A stretch of DNA of 64,000 nucleotides, taken from positions 581,773-645,772 of the forward strand of contig JABFRR010000008.1 in the NCBI GenBank assembly GCA_013141065.1, read 5' to 3'. Position 1 is the first letter of the stretch. Each line of letters opens with the position of its first letter. This DNA comes from Bacteriovoracaceae bacterium. GTDB lineage: Bacteria > Bdellovibrionota > Bacteriovoracia > Bacteriovoracales > Bacteriovoracaceae. Below the pieces are notes generated by a model. It was given only the letters and a program-made list of their open reading frames with translations, had not been told where the DNA came from and ran no database searches. Shown piece after piece: positions 45,209 through 53,197 of the stretch. A program made the translations under genes and the position numbers.

Positions 45209-46935
45209 TGCACTCACAATTTTATAATTCAAAAGGCTTTAAAAAAGCTGAAGTTTTGGTTGTTACCAGCTTGTTGGCATTTTGTAGCATTATTTATGAA
45301 TTGCTCTTATCAAACACGTTATCGATTGTTACTGGTAACTATATTTGGTGGCAGTCATTAACGATAGGTGTTTATATTGGTGGTCTAGGTCTCGGTGCCT
45401 ACTTTTCTGATAAACTAAAAAATAGCTATGAAAGTATTGTTAGAACTGAAATTGGTTTATCATTTCTAGGTGCCCTTAGTGTCGTCTTTATCTATATAGT
45501 CCATGGAGGCTATAAATATATTGATTCCCTGTTTTTTTATACAGGAGAGTTTCATTCTGCAATTTACCTGCAGAATTTATTTATCCTTAAGTTAATTTTC
45601 TTTATTATTGTTCAGCTCTTTACTTTGGCAATTGGCTTACTTTCTGGTTTTGAAATACCACTCATGGTAAGAATTGCGGAGGAGCACTTAGGAGATTCAG
45701 ATAATGTAGATTATCAGGTTTTTGGAATTAACTATATAGGTACACTCCTCGGGACAACTTGTTTTGCGTATTTTTTACTACCAAAACTGGATGTCATTAT
45801 GACGTCTATTTTTGTAGCTGGATTAAATTTAATTATTTGTTTATATTTTATTTTTCGATATCTAAAGATCAATAAAAGTATTTATCTTTTTCTTACGATG
45901 ATTGTTTTGTGTGTCGGTGTCGTTGTTGGCGTAAGTGAAAAAAAAGTCACTCAAACTTATTTGAAAATATTTTACTATATGCCGAGAATTTTATCTGAAG
46001 AAAAACAGAATCTAGAAAACTTGTATCAGAAAATCTCTCAATTTCCCGATGTGGAAAGAAGTAAGTCCTTGTATCAATATTTAGATATCTTTAAGTACCC
46101 ACAGATTGTTGGTGGTGAAATAAAAGAATCCTTAATACTGGCCCTAGATACAAATTTCCAATTTAATACAGCGACTGAGCATCTTTATCACCAAGCTTTC
46201 GCTCATGTATCAATAGCAATGAATAAGTCTGTGCCTAAAAAAGTATTGCTACTTGGTGGGGGAGACGGGCTCTTACTTAGAGAACTTTTAAAATATGAAA
46301 CCATAGAGTCTATAGATTTTATAGAGCTCGATGGAAAAATGCTTGATCTTGCTCGGGGACGTTTTGCGGCTCAAAATAAAAATTCACTTTCAAGTCCAAA
46401 AGTCCATGTTCAAGTTAATGATGGATTTTACTATTTAAGAAATACGAAAATTAAATATGATGCAATCTTTATAGATTTCCCTTATCCAAATTCTTATGAC
46501 CTAGCTAGACTTTATAGTGTTGAGTTCTACACATATGTGGAAAAAGCACTCAACCCAAATGGGTTTGTTGTCTTAGATGTACCTTTTCATGATCGAGAAA
46601 GTAATCCTGATCACTCTCGTGGAAGAATTGCAGTAACAACAATTTTCAATGAGAGACATATTAAAAGCAATAGTATTATTGCCAGTACCTTTTACTATGC
46701 AGGATTTAAAACAATTTTTCCTTATCGAATCGCTGATGAATCTTTTATTTTTTTAAAAAATGAAGCTGGTGGAATAGATTATAATTTTATGGATTCGGCA
46801 GATTTAAGTCGTCTTGATAAAGAGACTATTATTGAAATGAATAATATTAAAAATCAAGAATTTCCGTATGAGATTTCAGAAAGTGACGTCAATTCTATCT
46901 TTAAGCCCGCAGTAATTAAACGGAATGAATTTTAA
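45208..46935 (+). CDS. Membrane-bound spermidine-synthase-like aminopropyltransferase
   Basis: 575 residues. About seven N-terminal membrane helices (YELLLSNTLSIVTGN, GLLSGFEIPLM, YIGTLLGTTCFAYFLLPKL) precede a SpeE domain from ~residue 290: YHQAFAHVSI (canonical YHE), the AdoMet loop VLLLGGGDGLLLREL, and IDFIELDGKMLDLAR. The catalytic loop reads IFIDFPYPNSYDLARLYS where family members have D..DP, so the second Asp is Tyr. The nucleophile-activating site may thus be altered. The start ATG shares one base with the stop of the SpeD fusion. The two enzymes would catalyse consecutive steps: AdoMet decarboxylation, then aminopropyl transfer to a polyamine or another amine. Stop codons interlock with the convergent GNAT gene as TTAA. 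Confidence 0.85.
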   Translation: MHSQFYNSKGFKKAEVLVVTSLLAFCSIIYELLLSNTLSIVTGNYIWWQSLTIGVYIGGLGLGAYFSDKLKNSYESIVRTEIGLSFLGALSVVFIYIVHGGYKYIDSLFFYTGEFHSAIYLQNLFILKLIFFIIVQLFTLAIGLLSGFEIPLMVRIAEEHLGDSDNVDYQVFGINYIGTLLGTTCFAYFLLPKLDVIMTSIFVAGLNLIICLYFIFRYLKINKSIYLFLTMIVLCVGVVVGVSEKKVTQTYLKIFYYMPRILSEEKQNLENLYQKISQFPDVERSKSLYQYLDIFKYPQIVGGEIKESLILALDTNFQFNTATEHLYHQAFAHVSIAMNKSVPKKVLLLGGGDGLLLRELLKYETIESIDFIELDGKMLDLARGRFAAQNKNSLSSPKVHVQVNDGFYYLRNTKIKYDAIFIDFPYPNSYDLARLYSVEFYTYVEKALNPNGFVVLDVPFHDRESNPDHSRGRIAVTTIFNERHIKSNSIIASTFYYAGFKTIFPYRIADESFIFLKNEAGGIDYNFMDSADLSRLDKETIIEMNNIKNQEFPYEISESDVNSIFKPAVIKRNEF

Positions 46936-47984
46936 ATACTGTCACAACCAGCTACGTAGGGAACGAGTAAGTATTTTTCAAATTCAACTAGCGGTTTAGG
47001 GCCAAATAAGTAGGACGAAAACTCAGACAATGATGCCAGGTGGTTTTTGTCTTTAAAGGTAAAGCTTATTTGGTCTTGAGAAATTTCGTTAACAGTGAGC
47101 TCTCCGTTTGTTATTTGATTTAAAAAAAGATTAAATAAGTCTTTATTACCAATTTTAATAAAAGACATATAGAAAATATTTTTTGAGTCACTCAGGCTCA
47201 GTTCACTTTCGGGTAGCCAAACTCTATATTTTTTAATTTGACTGATAAATTGGACATACTTATCAGGCTTGCATCCTATTTCATGAATTATGCTTACTAG
47301 GTCTTGGCCTTTGTTGACACAAAAATATTTTTCTATTTGTCCAAGTTCATTTTTTTTAATAAATAGATCAATAGAGTCCATTTCAAATATGATGGCCCAG
47401 TCTTTTTCTTCTCTTTTTATAGTGAAAAAATACAATTCATTAAAGCTTGTATATAGTTTTTTAATCTCAGTTAATTCTGATTCACTGAGTTTAGAAAAAT
47501 GTGTTTTTTGAAATCCTACTGGTTTTTCATTTTCAGAAAATACAGCATTTCCAGTTTCCATAACACCACCAGCTAAATGAAATGAAAATTTTTCATATAG
47601 ACCAGTGAGCTCACTCCATAAAAACCAGAGACCAAAAGAATCTTTATTTTGCTCTAAGACATGATCCATTAATTTTTTAAAAAGGCCTTGGTGACGATAG
47701 TCTTTATGTGTCGCTATTCCCCCAATGAGCCCTACTTTTATTTCATTGTTATTTTTGGTCATTATTCTGGGGCAAAGTGCAAGATGAGAAATAACTTTAT
47801 TATTTATTTCATCAATCATGAAAAAACAATTTTCAAAATTAAGTGGATTTACTAGTGGAGCAAAGTCTTTTACAAAAGAATATTTACCAGAGTAATGAAA
47901 TTCTCTTTCTATTAGAGAAATAACCTCATCAAAGTATTCAGGATTCTCTGCGAGATTTGTTAATAGGTGTGGAATTTGTTTCAT
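46932..47984 (-). CDS. GNAT-family acetyltransferase
   Basis: 350 residues. The N-terminal half is a GNAT domain: HLALCPRIMTK (beta4) and VGLIGGIATHKDYRHQGLFKKLMDHVLE, the acetyl-CoA loop R-h-q-G-l/F with preceding V...T...yR. The C-terminal half has no clear motif and may be a second, degenerate GNAT-like domain. No signal peptide. The ATG at 47984 faces the first flagellin gene divergently. The acceptor cannot be read from sequence. Its stop overlaps the SpeE-like stop by 4 bp. Confidence 0.82.
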   Translation of the reverse strand: MKQIPHLLTNLAENPEYFDEVISLIEREFHYSGKYSFVKDFAPLVNPLNFENCFFMIDEINNKVISHLALCPRIMTKNNNEIKVGLIGGIATHKDYRHQGLFKKLMDHVLEQNKDSFGLWFLWSELTGLYEKFSFHLAGGVMETGNAVFSENEKPVGFQKTHFSKLSESELTEIKKLYTSFNELYFFTIKREEKDWAIIFEMDSIDLFIKKNELGQIEKYFCVNKGQDLVSIIHEIGCKPDKYVQFISQIKKYRVWLPESELSLSDSKNIFYMSFIKIGNKDLFNLFLNQITNGELTVNEISQDQISFTFKDKNHLASLSEFSSYLFGPKPLVEFEKYLLVPYVAGCDSI

Positions 47985-48127
47985 ATGACTATTCTAGCGA
48001 CAATTTTTAATTTTATTGATCATTTTTCAATCAGGTTTTTAGTTGACTAGTTTATTTTTAATTATGAATTTAAATAATAACAAGAACTTAGCTCGCAATA
48101 AATGTCTAAAAAAAAGACACTTTTTTC

Positions 48128-48205
48128 TAAAGTTAATCTTGAAAACGTTCGATCAGTTAAATATGAAGCCGTGGGATAGCCCCCACAGAAAAACATGATG
48201 TTTTT
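48128..48205 (+). promoter_or_regulatory. Possible sigma-28 promoter and leader hairpins of the first flagellin gene
   Basis: TAAA (48128-48131) and TTCGATCA (48148-48155) are spaced by 16 bp, a partial match to the flagellar sigma-28 pattern (TAAA-N15-GCCGATAA). Downstream, GTGGG/CCCAC (48171-48175/48182-48186) and the near-perfect palindrome AAAAACAT-G-ATGTTTTT (48189-48205) would fold in the 5' untranslated region just before the GGAGG. Nothing else is seen in the ~245-bp gap from 47985. Confidence 0.35.
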
Positions 48206-48229
48206 CAGACCAGAAATCAAGGAGGATGT

Positions 48230-49078
48230 ATGGGACTTCGAATTAACACGAACGTTGCGTCGTTAAACGCGCAAAGGAATCTAGGTTCGACGAGAATCTC
48301 GATGAACAAGTCGCTGGAGAAGCTTTCTTCAGGACAAAGAATCAACAGAGCGGGTGATGATGCTGCCGGCTTAGCTATCTCAGAAAATTTAAAAGCTCAA
48401 ATTAAGGGTCTTGGTCAAGCTGAAAGAAATGCTGAGGATGGTATTTCATTAGTTCAGATTGCAGAAGGTGCCTTAGGGGAAGTTTCAAACATCTTGATCA
48501 GGCTTCGTGAACTTTCAGTTCAAGCTGCTTCTGACACTATCGGATCTACAGAAAGAAAGTTTCTTAACGTGGAATTTGAACAGTTAACTTCGGAAGTTGA
48601 CCGTATCGCAAACTCTACAGAATTTAACCGCGTTCCATTACTTAACGGAACTGGTGCCGTGTTTGATATTCAAATTGGTACTAGAAATGATCCTATTTCA
48701 GACAGATTAACTTTTGATGCTTCATCTGCTGACGTTAACGTCGCAGCTCTAGGATTAAATTTAGCCTCTGTATCTGACAAAATTTCAGCTCAAAATTCAT
48801 TGACGTCAATTGATCAAGCGATCATTTCAGTCTCTGGAATTAGAGCAGACTTCGGTGCACTTCAAAACAGACTACAGTCAACAGTTAACAATATTCAAAC
48901 TAGTATTGAAAACTTAGCGGCTGCAAACTCTCGAGTAAGAGACACAGACGTCGCTGCAGAAACTGCAGAGTTAACGAAGCAGAATATCTTAATGACAGCT
49001 GGTACATCAGTTTTAGCGCAAGCGAACTCTAGTACAAATAATGCATTAAGCTTGATTCAAGCAGCTTCTCAACGTTAA
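48230..49078 (+). CDS. fliC: Flagellin
   Basis: 282 residues, a short flagellin made only of the conserved D0/D1 helices with almost no D2/D3 insert. N-terminus MGLRINTNVASLNAQRNL, then KLSSGQRINRAGDDAAGLAI; C-terminus AAANSRVRDTDVAAETAELT and the terminal helix ending LSLIQAASQR. The protein is exported by the flagellar type III apparatus and polymerises as the filament. AAGGAGGA lies just upstream of the ATG. A second flagellin follows 195 bp later, with its own leader. Bdellovibrio-like bacteria carry several flagellins with distinct roles, and short ones like this are typical. Confidence 0.96.
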   Translation: MGLRINTNVASLNAQRNLGSTRISMNKSLEKLSSGQRINRAGDDAAGLAISENLKAQIKGLGQAERNAEDGISLVQIAEGALGEVSNILIRLRELSVQAASDTIGSTERKFLNVEFEQLTSEVDRIANSTEFNRVPLLNGTGAVFDIQIGTRNDPISDRLTFDASSADVNVAALGLNLASVSDKISAQNSLTSIDQAIISVSGIRADFGALQNRLQSTVNNIQTSIENLAAANSRVRDTDVAAETAELTKQNILMTAGTSVLAQANSSTNNALSLIQAASQR

Positions 49079-49217
49079 TAAACGAAGAGCTTCAAACATG
49101 CCTGCAAGTGTGAGTTGATGCTGAAAAAAAGGTAAGTAATGAATTAAACTTTTGAGTAGTTTTTAAAGTTTAGTAAAAAGTGAAAGTGTAAATTGAATAA
49201 AAATAATAATAATTTTT

Positions 49218-49234
49218 TTGAACAAGATGTTCAA
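49218..49234 (+). promoter_or_regulatory. Leader hairpin of the second flagellin
   Basis: TTGAACA (49218-49224) pairs with TGTTCAA (49228-49234) around AGA, ending 10 nt before the AGGAGG at 49245-49250. It follows a T-run and could act as an anti-ribosome or stability hairpin. Confidence 0.35.
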
Positions 49235-49273
49235 AGTATTTAACAGGAGGTTTAGTGTGAAAGGAGATTAACA

Positions 49274-50110
49274 ATGGGTTTAAGAATAAATACAAACGTG
49301 CCTTCATTATCAGCTCAAAGATCTTTAGGGATCAATACTCGGGCCTTGAATGATAATCTTCGAAAGTTATCATCAGGTGAGCGTATTACAAAAGCCGGTG
49401 ACGATGCTGCAGGTTTAGCTATAAGTGAAAACTTAAAAGCACAGATAAGAGGAATGAGACAAGCCAAGCGTAATGCTGGTGACGCTGTCTCACTGTTACA
49501 AACGGCAGAAGGTGGAATGAATGAAATTTCTAATATCATCATCAGACTTAGAGAACTTTCAGTCCAAGCCGCTTCAGATACAGTGGGGACCACAGAGAGA
49601 GGATTCTCAGATATTGAATTTCAAAGTCTCAAAGAAGAGATTGATAGAATTTCAAAATCTACAGAATTTAATGGAATTAAACTTCTCGATGGTTCAGGTG
49701 GAAAGCTCGAATTTCAAGTTGGAACAAAAAATGACCCTATCCTCGATAGACTTCAATACGATGGATCTAGGGCGGACGCATCTCTTCAGTCACTTGGTTT
49801 GGAGATTGACGGGGTGTCTACGAAAGAAGGGGCTCAAAATGCACTTAAGAAACTTGATGATGCACTCGTGCAGATCAACGGAGCTCGGGCAAATTTTGGT
49901 GCTCTTCAGAATAGGTTACAATCAACGCAAAATAACCTTGAAATCAGCGATGAAAACTTATCTGCTGCCAATTCAAGAATTAGAGATGTTGATGTAGCCT
50001 CTGAAACTGCAGACATGACTAAGAATAATATTCTTCTTCAGGCCGGTATTTCAGTGTTATCGCAAGCGAATGCAGCTCCAAACAGTGCCCTAAAACTACT
50101 CAATGGTTAA
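49274..50110 (+). CDS. Second flagellin
   Basis: 278 residues, paralogous to the flagellin at 48230. N-terminus MGLRINTNVPSLSAQRSL, GERITKAGDDAAGLAI; C-terminus AAANSRIRDVDVASETADMT and ALKLLNG. The two share the D0/D1 core, but this one has a more charged centre (NLRKLSSGERI, KRNAGDAVSLL). The ATG at 49274 lies 23 nt beyond the AGGAGG at 49245-49250, so ribosome placement is not ideal; the AAAGGAG at ~49259-49265 is the better site. It is closed by a strong terminator. It probably forms part of the same filament, proximal or distal, or a sheath-related filament. Confidence 0.95.
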   Translation: MGLRINTNVPSLSAQRSLGINTRALNDNLRKLSSGERITKAGDDAAGLAISENLKAQIRGMRQAKRNAGDAVSLLQTAEGGMNEISNIIIRLRELSVQAASDTVGTTERGFSDIEFQSLKEEIDRISKSTEFNGIKLLDGSGGKLEFQVGTKNDPILDRLQYDGSRADASLQSLGLEIDGVSTKEGAQNALKKLDDALVQINGARANFGALQNRLQSTQNNLEISDENLSAANSRIRDVDVASETADMTKNNILLQAGISVLSQANAAPNSALKLLNG

Positions 50111-50120
50111 TTCATGAAAA

Positions 50121-50144
50121 GTTGCCCCGAATGGGGCAACTTTT
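50121..50144 (+). terminator. Rho-independent terminator after the flagellins
   Basis: GTTGCCCC (50121-50128) and GGGGCAAC (50133-50140) form a perfect 8-bp stem with a GAAT loop, followed by TTTTCTT. Confidence 0.92.
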
Positions 50145-50178
50145 CTTATTTTCGTTTATAATAATCAAAGAGGTTTTT

Positions 50179-51174
50179 ATGTTTGATTTAAATAGCAACA
50201 AAGATAGTCGTAAAACAATTCTGATAATTGGGATTAATTCTTTCATTGGTTCAAATTTGGCAGAATTTTTTAGAAAAGATTATCGAGTTGTTGGAACTTA
50301 TCATAAAATTAATCAACCACTACCTGGAATTCTTTGTCTTCCTTGTGATGTCTTGGCGAAAGATGAAGTCCAATTAGTTCTCTATGCCTTTAAACCAGAT
50401 ATTGTTTTATATTGTGTTGGACTTACATCTTTAAAAGATTGTGCAGATAAACCAAATGCATCAGATGCATTAAATTCAGCCGGGTTATTTAATGTTGCAG
50501 AACTTGCACCGAGATATGGAGCAAGAATTGTCTATTTTTCTTCTCAGTATCTTTTTTCAGGTGCCAACAAAAATTATAATGAGATGGATAATGCTGATGT
50601 TATCACTCAGTATGGAAAATCTCAGGCGTCTTCAGAATTTTATCTGCAAAAATCATCACTGAATTATTTAATTGTTCGATGCTCCAAGGTCTACGGTAGA
50701 GGAGTGAGTGCACTCAGAAATACTTGGTTTGAACAATTACAGAAGAATTTAAAAAATAACCAAAGTGCGATATATGACGATTTTGTTCATCAGGGATTCA
50801 TCGATATTTACTATTTAGGCATGGTCTTAAAAATGTGTATTGATAAAAATGTGGCCAATCGATTAATTCATTTTTCCTCTCAAGACACAATGACACATTA
50901 TGAGTTTGCAAAAGCCTATACTGAAGTTTTCAATGAATCAGATGGACTATTAAATAAAGGGAAATGGGCACTTCCAATTTTAAAAAGTAGTTCAATTGAA
51001 AGAGTTGATGAGCATCTTCATTACAAACTTGACGTGCTCAATATAGAGGGACTTTTAAAAATTAAAATGCCAACGATTAGAGAGTCTCTTGAATTTACTT
51101 TTAGACGTCTAGACGGTGTAAAAAGTGTAAATAAAAGTGTGACAAATAAAGGTGATGGAGTGTCGTATATATGA
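50179..51174 (+). CDS. RmlD-like NAD(P)-dependent epimerase/reductase
   Basis: 331 residues from the ATG at 50179, with AAAGAGG upstream. Extended SDR fold: dinucleotide loop ILIIGINSFIGSNLAE (GxNxFxG pattern), KPDIVLYCVGLTSLKDCADKP and YFSSQYLFSGANKNYNE. The active-site segment is TQYGKSQASSEF. RmlD and relatives read Y-G-[KR]-[ST]-K here, so the catalytic lysine of YxxxK is Gln. The family makes dTDP-sugars such as rhamnose. Its place behind the flagellins suggests a sugar for flagellin or surface glycans, but the missing Lys may mean loss of activity or another role. It is transcribed separately, after the flagellin terminator. Confidence 0.75.
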   Translation: MFDLNSNKDSRKTILIIGINSFIGSNLAEFFRKDYRVVGTYHKINQPLPGILCLPCDVLAKDEVQLVLYAFKPDIVLYCVGLTSLKDCADKPNASDALNSAGLFNVAELAPRYGARIVYFSSQYLFSGANKNYNEMDNADVITQYGKSQASSEFYLQKSSLNYLIVRCSKVYGRGVSALRNTWFEQLQKNLKNNQSAIYDDFVHQGFIDIYYLGMVLKMCIDKNVANRLIHFSSQDTMTHYEFAKAYTEVFNESDGLLNKGKWALPILKSSSIERVDEHLHYKLDVLNIEGLLKIKMPTIRESLEFTFRRLDGVKSVNKSVTNKGDGVSYI

Positions 51175-51187
51175 TTTCTGGTTAAAT

Positions 51188-51727
51188 TTATCGAGCAGAA
51201 TTAACGATAAACTCTGTGAGATAGTGGCGAACCATTGTGTCTATGTCGATTGATTCGTTATTAAATTTCCAAGATATTTTATTAAATGCACCAATCGAAG
51301 CCCGAATTTCGTGAATATTTGTTGATCCAAATTGGTCATTGAAAGAAAGTCTTGCCCCATAAATATCTTTGCCATTGGCCAAAAATCCAATCGAAATAAC
51401 GTCACTAGATTTTCTTGCAAAAATTAAGCGCAATGAATTTCTAAATAACATGAAGTCATTAACGGTATTGGATATTTTAAAAAGCTTAATAGCTGAATTG
51501 GCATTATTTCTACCACGGTGTTCATTAAACTTTGTCGTGTAAGCCTCTAGACGATCTTTAATTTCATTCATGAGTTCAATTGAAGATTCTTCAAGAAGAA
51601 GAGCGGGATTAAGGTGACTGCTGATATTAACAATACCAGACTCATCCATATTGATTTCTTCCATCGCTAGATTTTCAATCCAAGAATAATTAATAGGCTG
51701 ATATAGAGTTTGATTTGTTTCGATCAT
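51188..51727 (-). CDS. Hypothetical protein downstream of 6S RNA
   Basis: 179 residues, cytoplasmic, no membrane segment. Sequence phrases: MIETNQTLYQPINYSWIENL at the start, EIKDRLEAYTTKFNEHRG in the middle, and a beta-rich second half (SIGFLANGKDIYGARLSF) ending DTMVRHYLTEFIVNSAR. It starts 46 bp after the 3' end of the 6S RNA and on the same strand, so it may be reached by read-through. Family unknown to me. Confidence 0.6.
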   Translation of the reverse strand: MIETNQTLYQPINYSWIENLAMEEINMDESGIVNISSHLNPALLLEESSIELMNEIKDRLEAYTTKFNEHRGRNNANSAIKLFKISNTVNDFMLFRNSLRLIFARKSSDVISIGFLANGKDIYGARLSFNDQFGSTNIHEIRASIGAFNKISWKFNNESIDIDTMVRHYLTEFIVNSAR

Positions 51728-51773
51728 AGAAAAATGATCGGTTTAGATGTGCTTACTGTCAAGAATTTAAAAA

Positions 51774-51959
51774 GGGCCCAAGAGTAGGACTATTTCGAGG
51801 TTCCGCCCATTTTTAAATAGGTGGCTGCAGTAAGTAGTCTCTTTAGGCTTCTCACTGAAAAAACCCAGAGGGTTTAGTATGAGCTTGCTCACCGTGACCA
51901 GGGACCGCTCCCGAATATATCTTTATAGAGGAACCGACTTAATGCCAACTCCTAGACCC
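51774..51959 (-). ncRNA. ssrS: 6S RNA
   Basis: Seen on the minus strand, 186 nt, the E. coli size (184). The ends pair in a 12-bp terminal stem with G-U wobbles (51948-51959 with 51774-51785) directly followed by TTTTT. An inner GGTTCC/GGAACC stem (51930-51935 with 51799-51804) follows. The conserved blocks GGTGAGCAAGCTCA and GTGAGAAGCCTAAAG match E. coli 6S (GGTGAGCATGCTCG, CGAGAAGCCTTAAA). The apical AAACCC/GGGTTT hairpin completes the rod. A -10 TATACT lies 7 nt upstream. 6S RNA binds the sigma-70 holoenzyme and lowers transcription in slow growth. No protein gene lies here. Confidence 0.85.
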
Positions 51960-51965
51960 ACATTC

Positions 51966-51971
51966 AGTATA
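51966..51971 (-). promoter_or_regulatory. -10 element of the 6S RNA promoter
   Basis: Minus-strand TATACT, 7 nt before the inferred 5' end at 51959. A good -35 was not found at the usual distance. Confidence 0.4.
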
Positions 51972-52062
51972 CACCTTTCAACATTAAGCCTCTAGGAAAC
52001 TTTTTTACCTTCTTTTGTTTTCAAATACTTAGAAAAAAAAAAGCTACTTAGGGGAGGTAGTC

Positions 52063-52077
52063 GTCGGAAAAGCCGAC
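52063..52077 (+). promoter_or_regulatory. Hairpin in the leader of the Tad pilus operon
   Basis: GTCGG (52063-52067) pairs with CCGAC (52073-52077) after the AGGGGAGG-like stretch and before the flp gene, followed by TTT. It may be a leader hairpin. The gap from 51960 to 52168 otherwise shows only AT-rich leader sequence. Confidence 0.3.
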
Positions 52078-52168
52078 TTTAATGGTAAAATATTTTAGCA
52101 AAGTACTAAAGATTATAGCATTGGTGCCGAAGAAGGTTTTGGTAGTATTCCCAATGCAGGAGAAGAGT

Positions 52169-52360
52169 ATGAAGAGTCTTGTGGCCTATTTGAAAGATGA
52201 AAGTGGACAGACTTCTACTGAGTATATTTTGCTCGTAGCTGTTGTGGCCATGATTGTTTTTAAATTTAAAGACACGGCTGGAAAGCGCTTAACAAGCATC
52301 ACAGACAGTGTTTTTAATAAAGCAGACACAATGGTTGAAGGGATCGATACAGGAAATTAG
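52169..52360 (+). CDS. flp: Flp-type major pilin
   Basis: 63 residues from the ATG at 52169, with AGGAGAAG at 52158-52165; reading is open upstream to 52082 but that part is not pilin-like. The prepilin motif is ESG-QTSTEYILLVAVVAMI: cleavage after Gly leaves Gln at position 1 and Glu at 5, then the hydrophobic polymerisation helix, as in Flp pilins. The product is processed by the prepilin peptidase gene next door and assembled by the Tad machinery. It is the first gene of the locus. Confidence 0.85.
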   Translation: MKSLVAYLKDESGQTSTEYILLVAVVAMIVFKFKDTAGKRLTSITDSVFNKADTMVEGIDTGN

Positions 52361-52466
52361 TTTTCCGTAGAAATTATCCTTTTGAGCATTCGTAAAAGCC
52401 TTAGTAAACGAAGGGAATTCTTTTCCCTGGGTTGTTTCTTTTCGTCCAATCTTCAATCCTTTAATA

Positions 52467-52685
52467 ATGAAAATAATAGTCTTTAGAGCTTCTGGACAAG
52501 CTCTCATCGAATACCTTCTTATATTCAGTTTCATGACGTTTATATCTATCGGCATGGTCAAAGGTCTTAGTAAGACTATGCTCTCTTCTATAGGCTTCTT
52601 AGGTTATGAACTAACCGAGCAATTCACAGTTGGTGTCTGCAAAAAGATATGCTTTTATCAAGGCTATCAAAATCAGGAAGAATAA
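52467..52685 (+). CDS. Flp/TadE-like pseudopilin
   Basis: 72 residues. ASG-QALIEYLLIFSFMTFISIGMV has the prepilin Gly-cleavage site with Glu at +5 and a hydrophobic helix, as in minor pilins of Tad systems. The rest is a short amphipathic domain with two cysteines (CKKIC), possibly a disulfide. The ATG at 52467 has no strong ribosome site. It shares the operon and peptidase with flp. Confidence 0.7.
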   Translation: MKIIVFRASGQALIEYLLIFSFMTFISIGMVKGLSKTMLSSIGFLGYELTEQFTVGVCKKICFYQGYQNQEE

Positions 52686-52687
52686 AT

Positions 52688-53197
52688 ATGTTACCGTGGG
52701 TGGTTTACATTTTCATTTCTATCCAGCTTCTTTTTGTAGCTTACATCGACTTTAAAACACAAAAAATTTCAAATATCTGGATGCTGGTTAATTCCATTTT
52801 TTTTATAGTTTTATGTCTACTATTTCCGAATCTCTATATTGTAAATTTTCAAGCATTCATTATCCCTTTTGCATTTTTATTTGTTGGTTTTGCCTTATTT
52901 TTAATGAATATTATGGGGGGAGGTGACTCTAAATATCTTTCTTCACTCTACCTGCTTGTTCCCTTAAAATTTCAAGAAGCAACATTCATCTATTTGTTAT
53001 ACGCTACAATTTTAGTTGGGAGTATTTTACTCTTGGTTAATATTTTAAAAAACTTTGATACTATTGTGTTACATTTAAAAATGAGAGATATCACGGGAAT
53101 AAAGAAAATTTTTGGAAAAAAATTTACTTATGCACCAGTAATCTTTATCGCATGGATGTGGTTTGGATGGCAAAATTACAAATTTCTAACATTTTAA
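52688..53197 (+). CDS. cpaA: Prepilin peptidase (TadV/CpaA)
   Basis: 169 residues from the ATG at 52688; reading is open to 52649 but the short form fits the family. It is a multi-pass membrane aspartic protease of the A24 family: first Asp in AYIDFKTQKISN and the second in the GxGD-type motif GGGDSKYLS. It lacks the N-terminal methyltransferase domain of type IV PilD, as CpaA/TadV enzymes do. It cleaves Flp pilin and the TadE-like pseudopilins encoded around it. Its end overlaps the next pilin gene by ~45 bp. Confidence 0.88.
   Translation: MLPWVVYIFISIQLLFVAYIDFKTQKISNIWMLVNSIFFIVLCLLFPNLYIVNFQAFIIPFAFLFVGFALFLMNIMGGGDSKYLSSLYLLVPLKFQEATFIYLLYATILVGSILLLVNILKNFDTIVLHLKMRDITGIKKIFGKKFTYAPVIFIAWMWFGWQNYKFLTF

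Noticed and set aside
51774..51959. A plus-strand RNA or riboswitch in the same place as the 6S RNA
   Set aside because: The T-run, the -10 element and the conserved 6S blocks all read on the minus strand; the plus strand has no terminator-like end.
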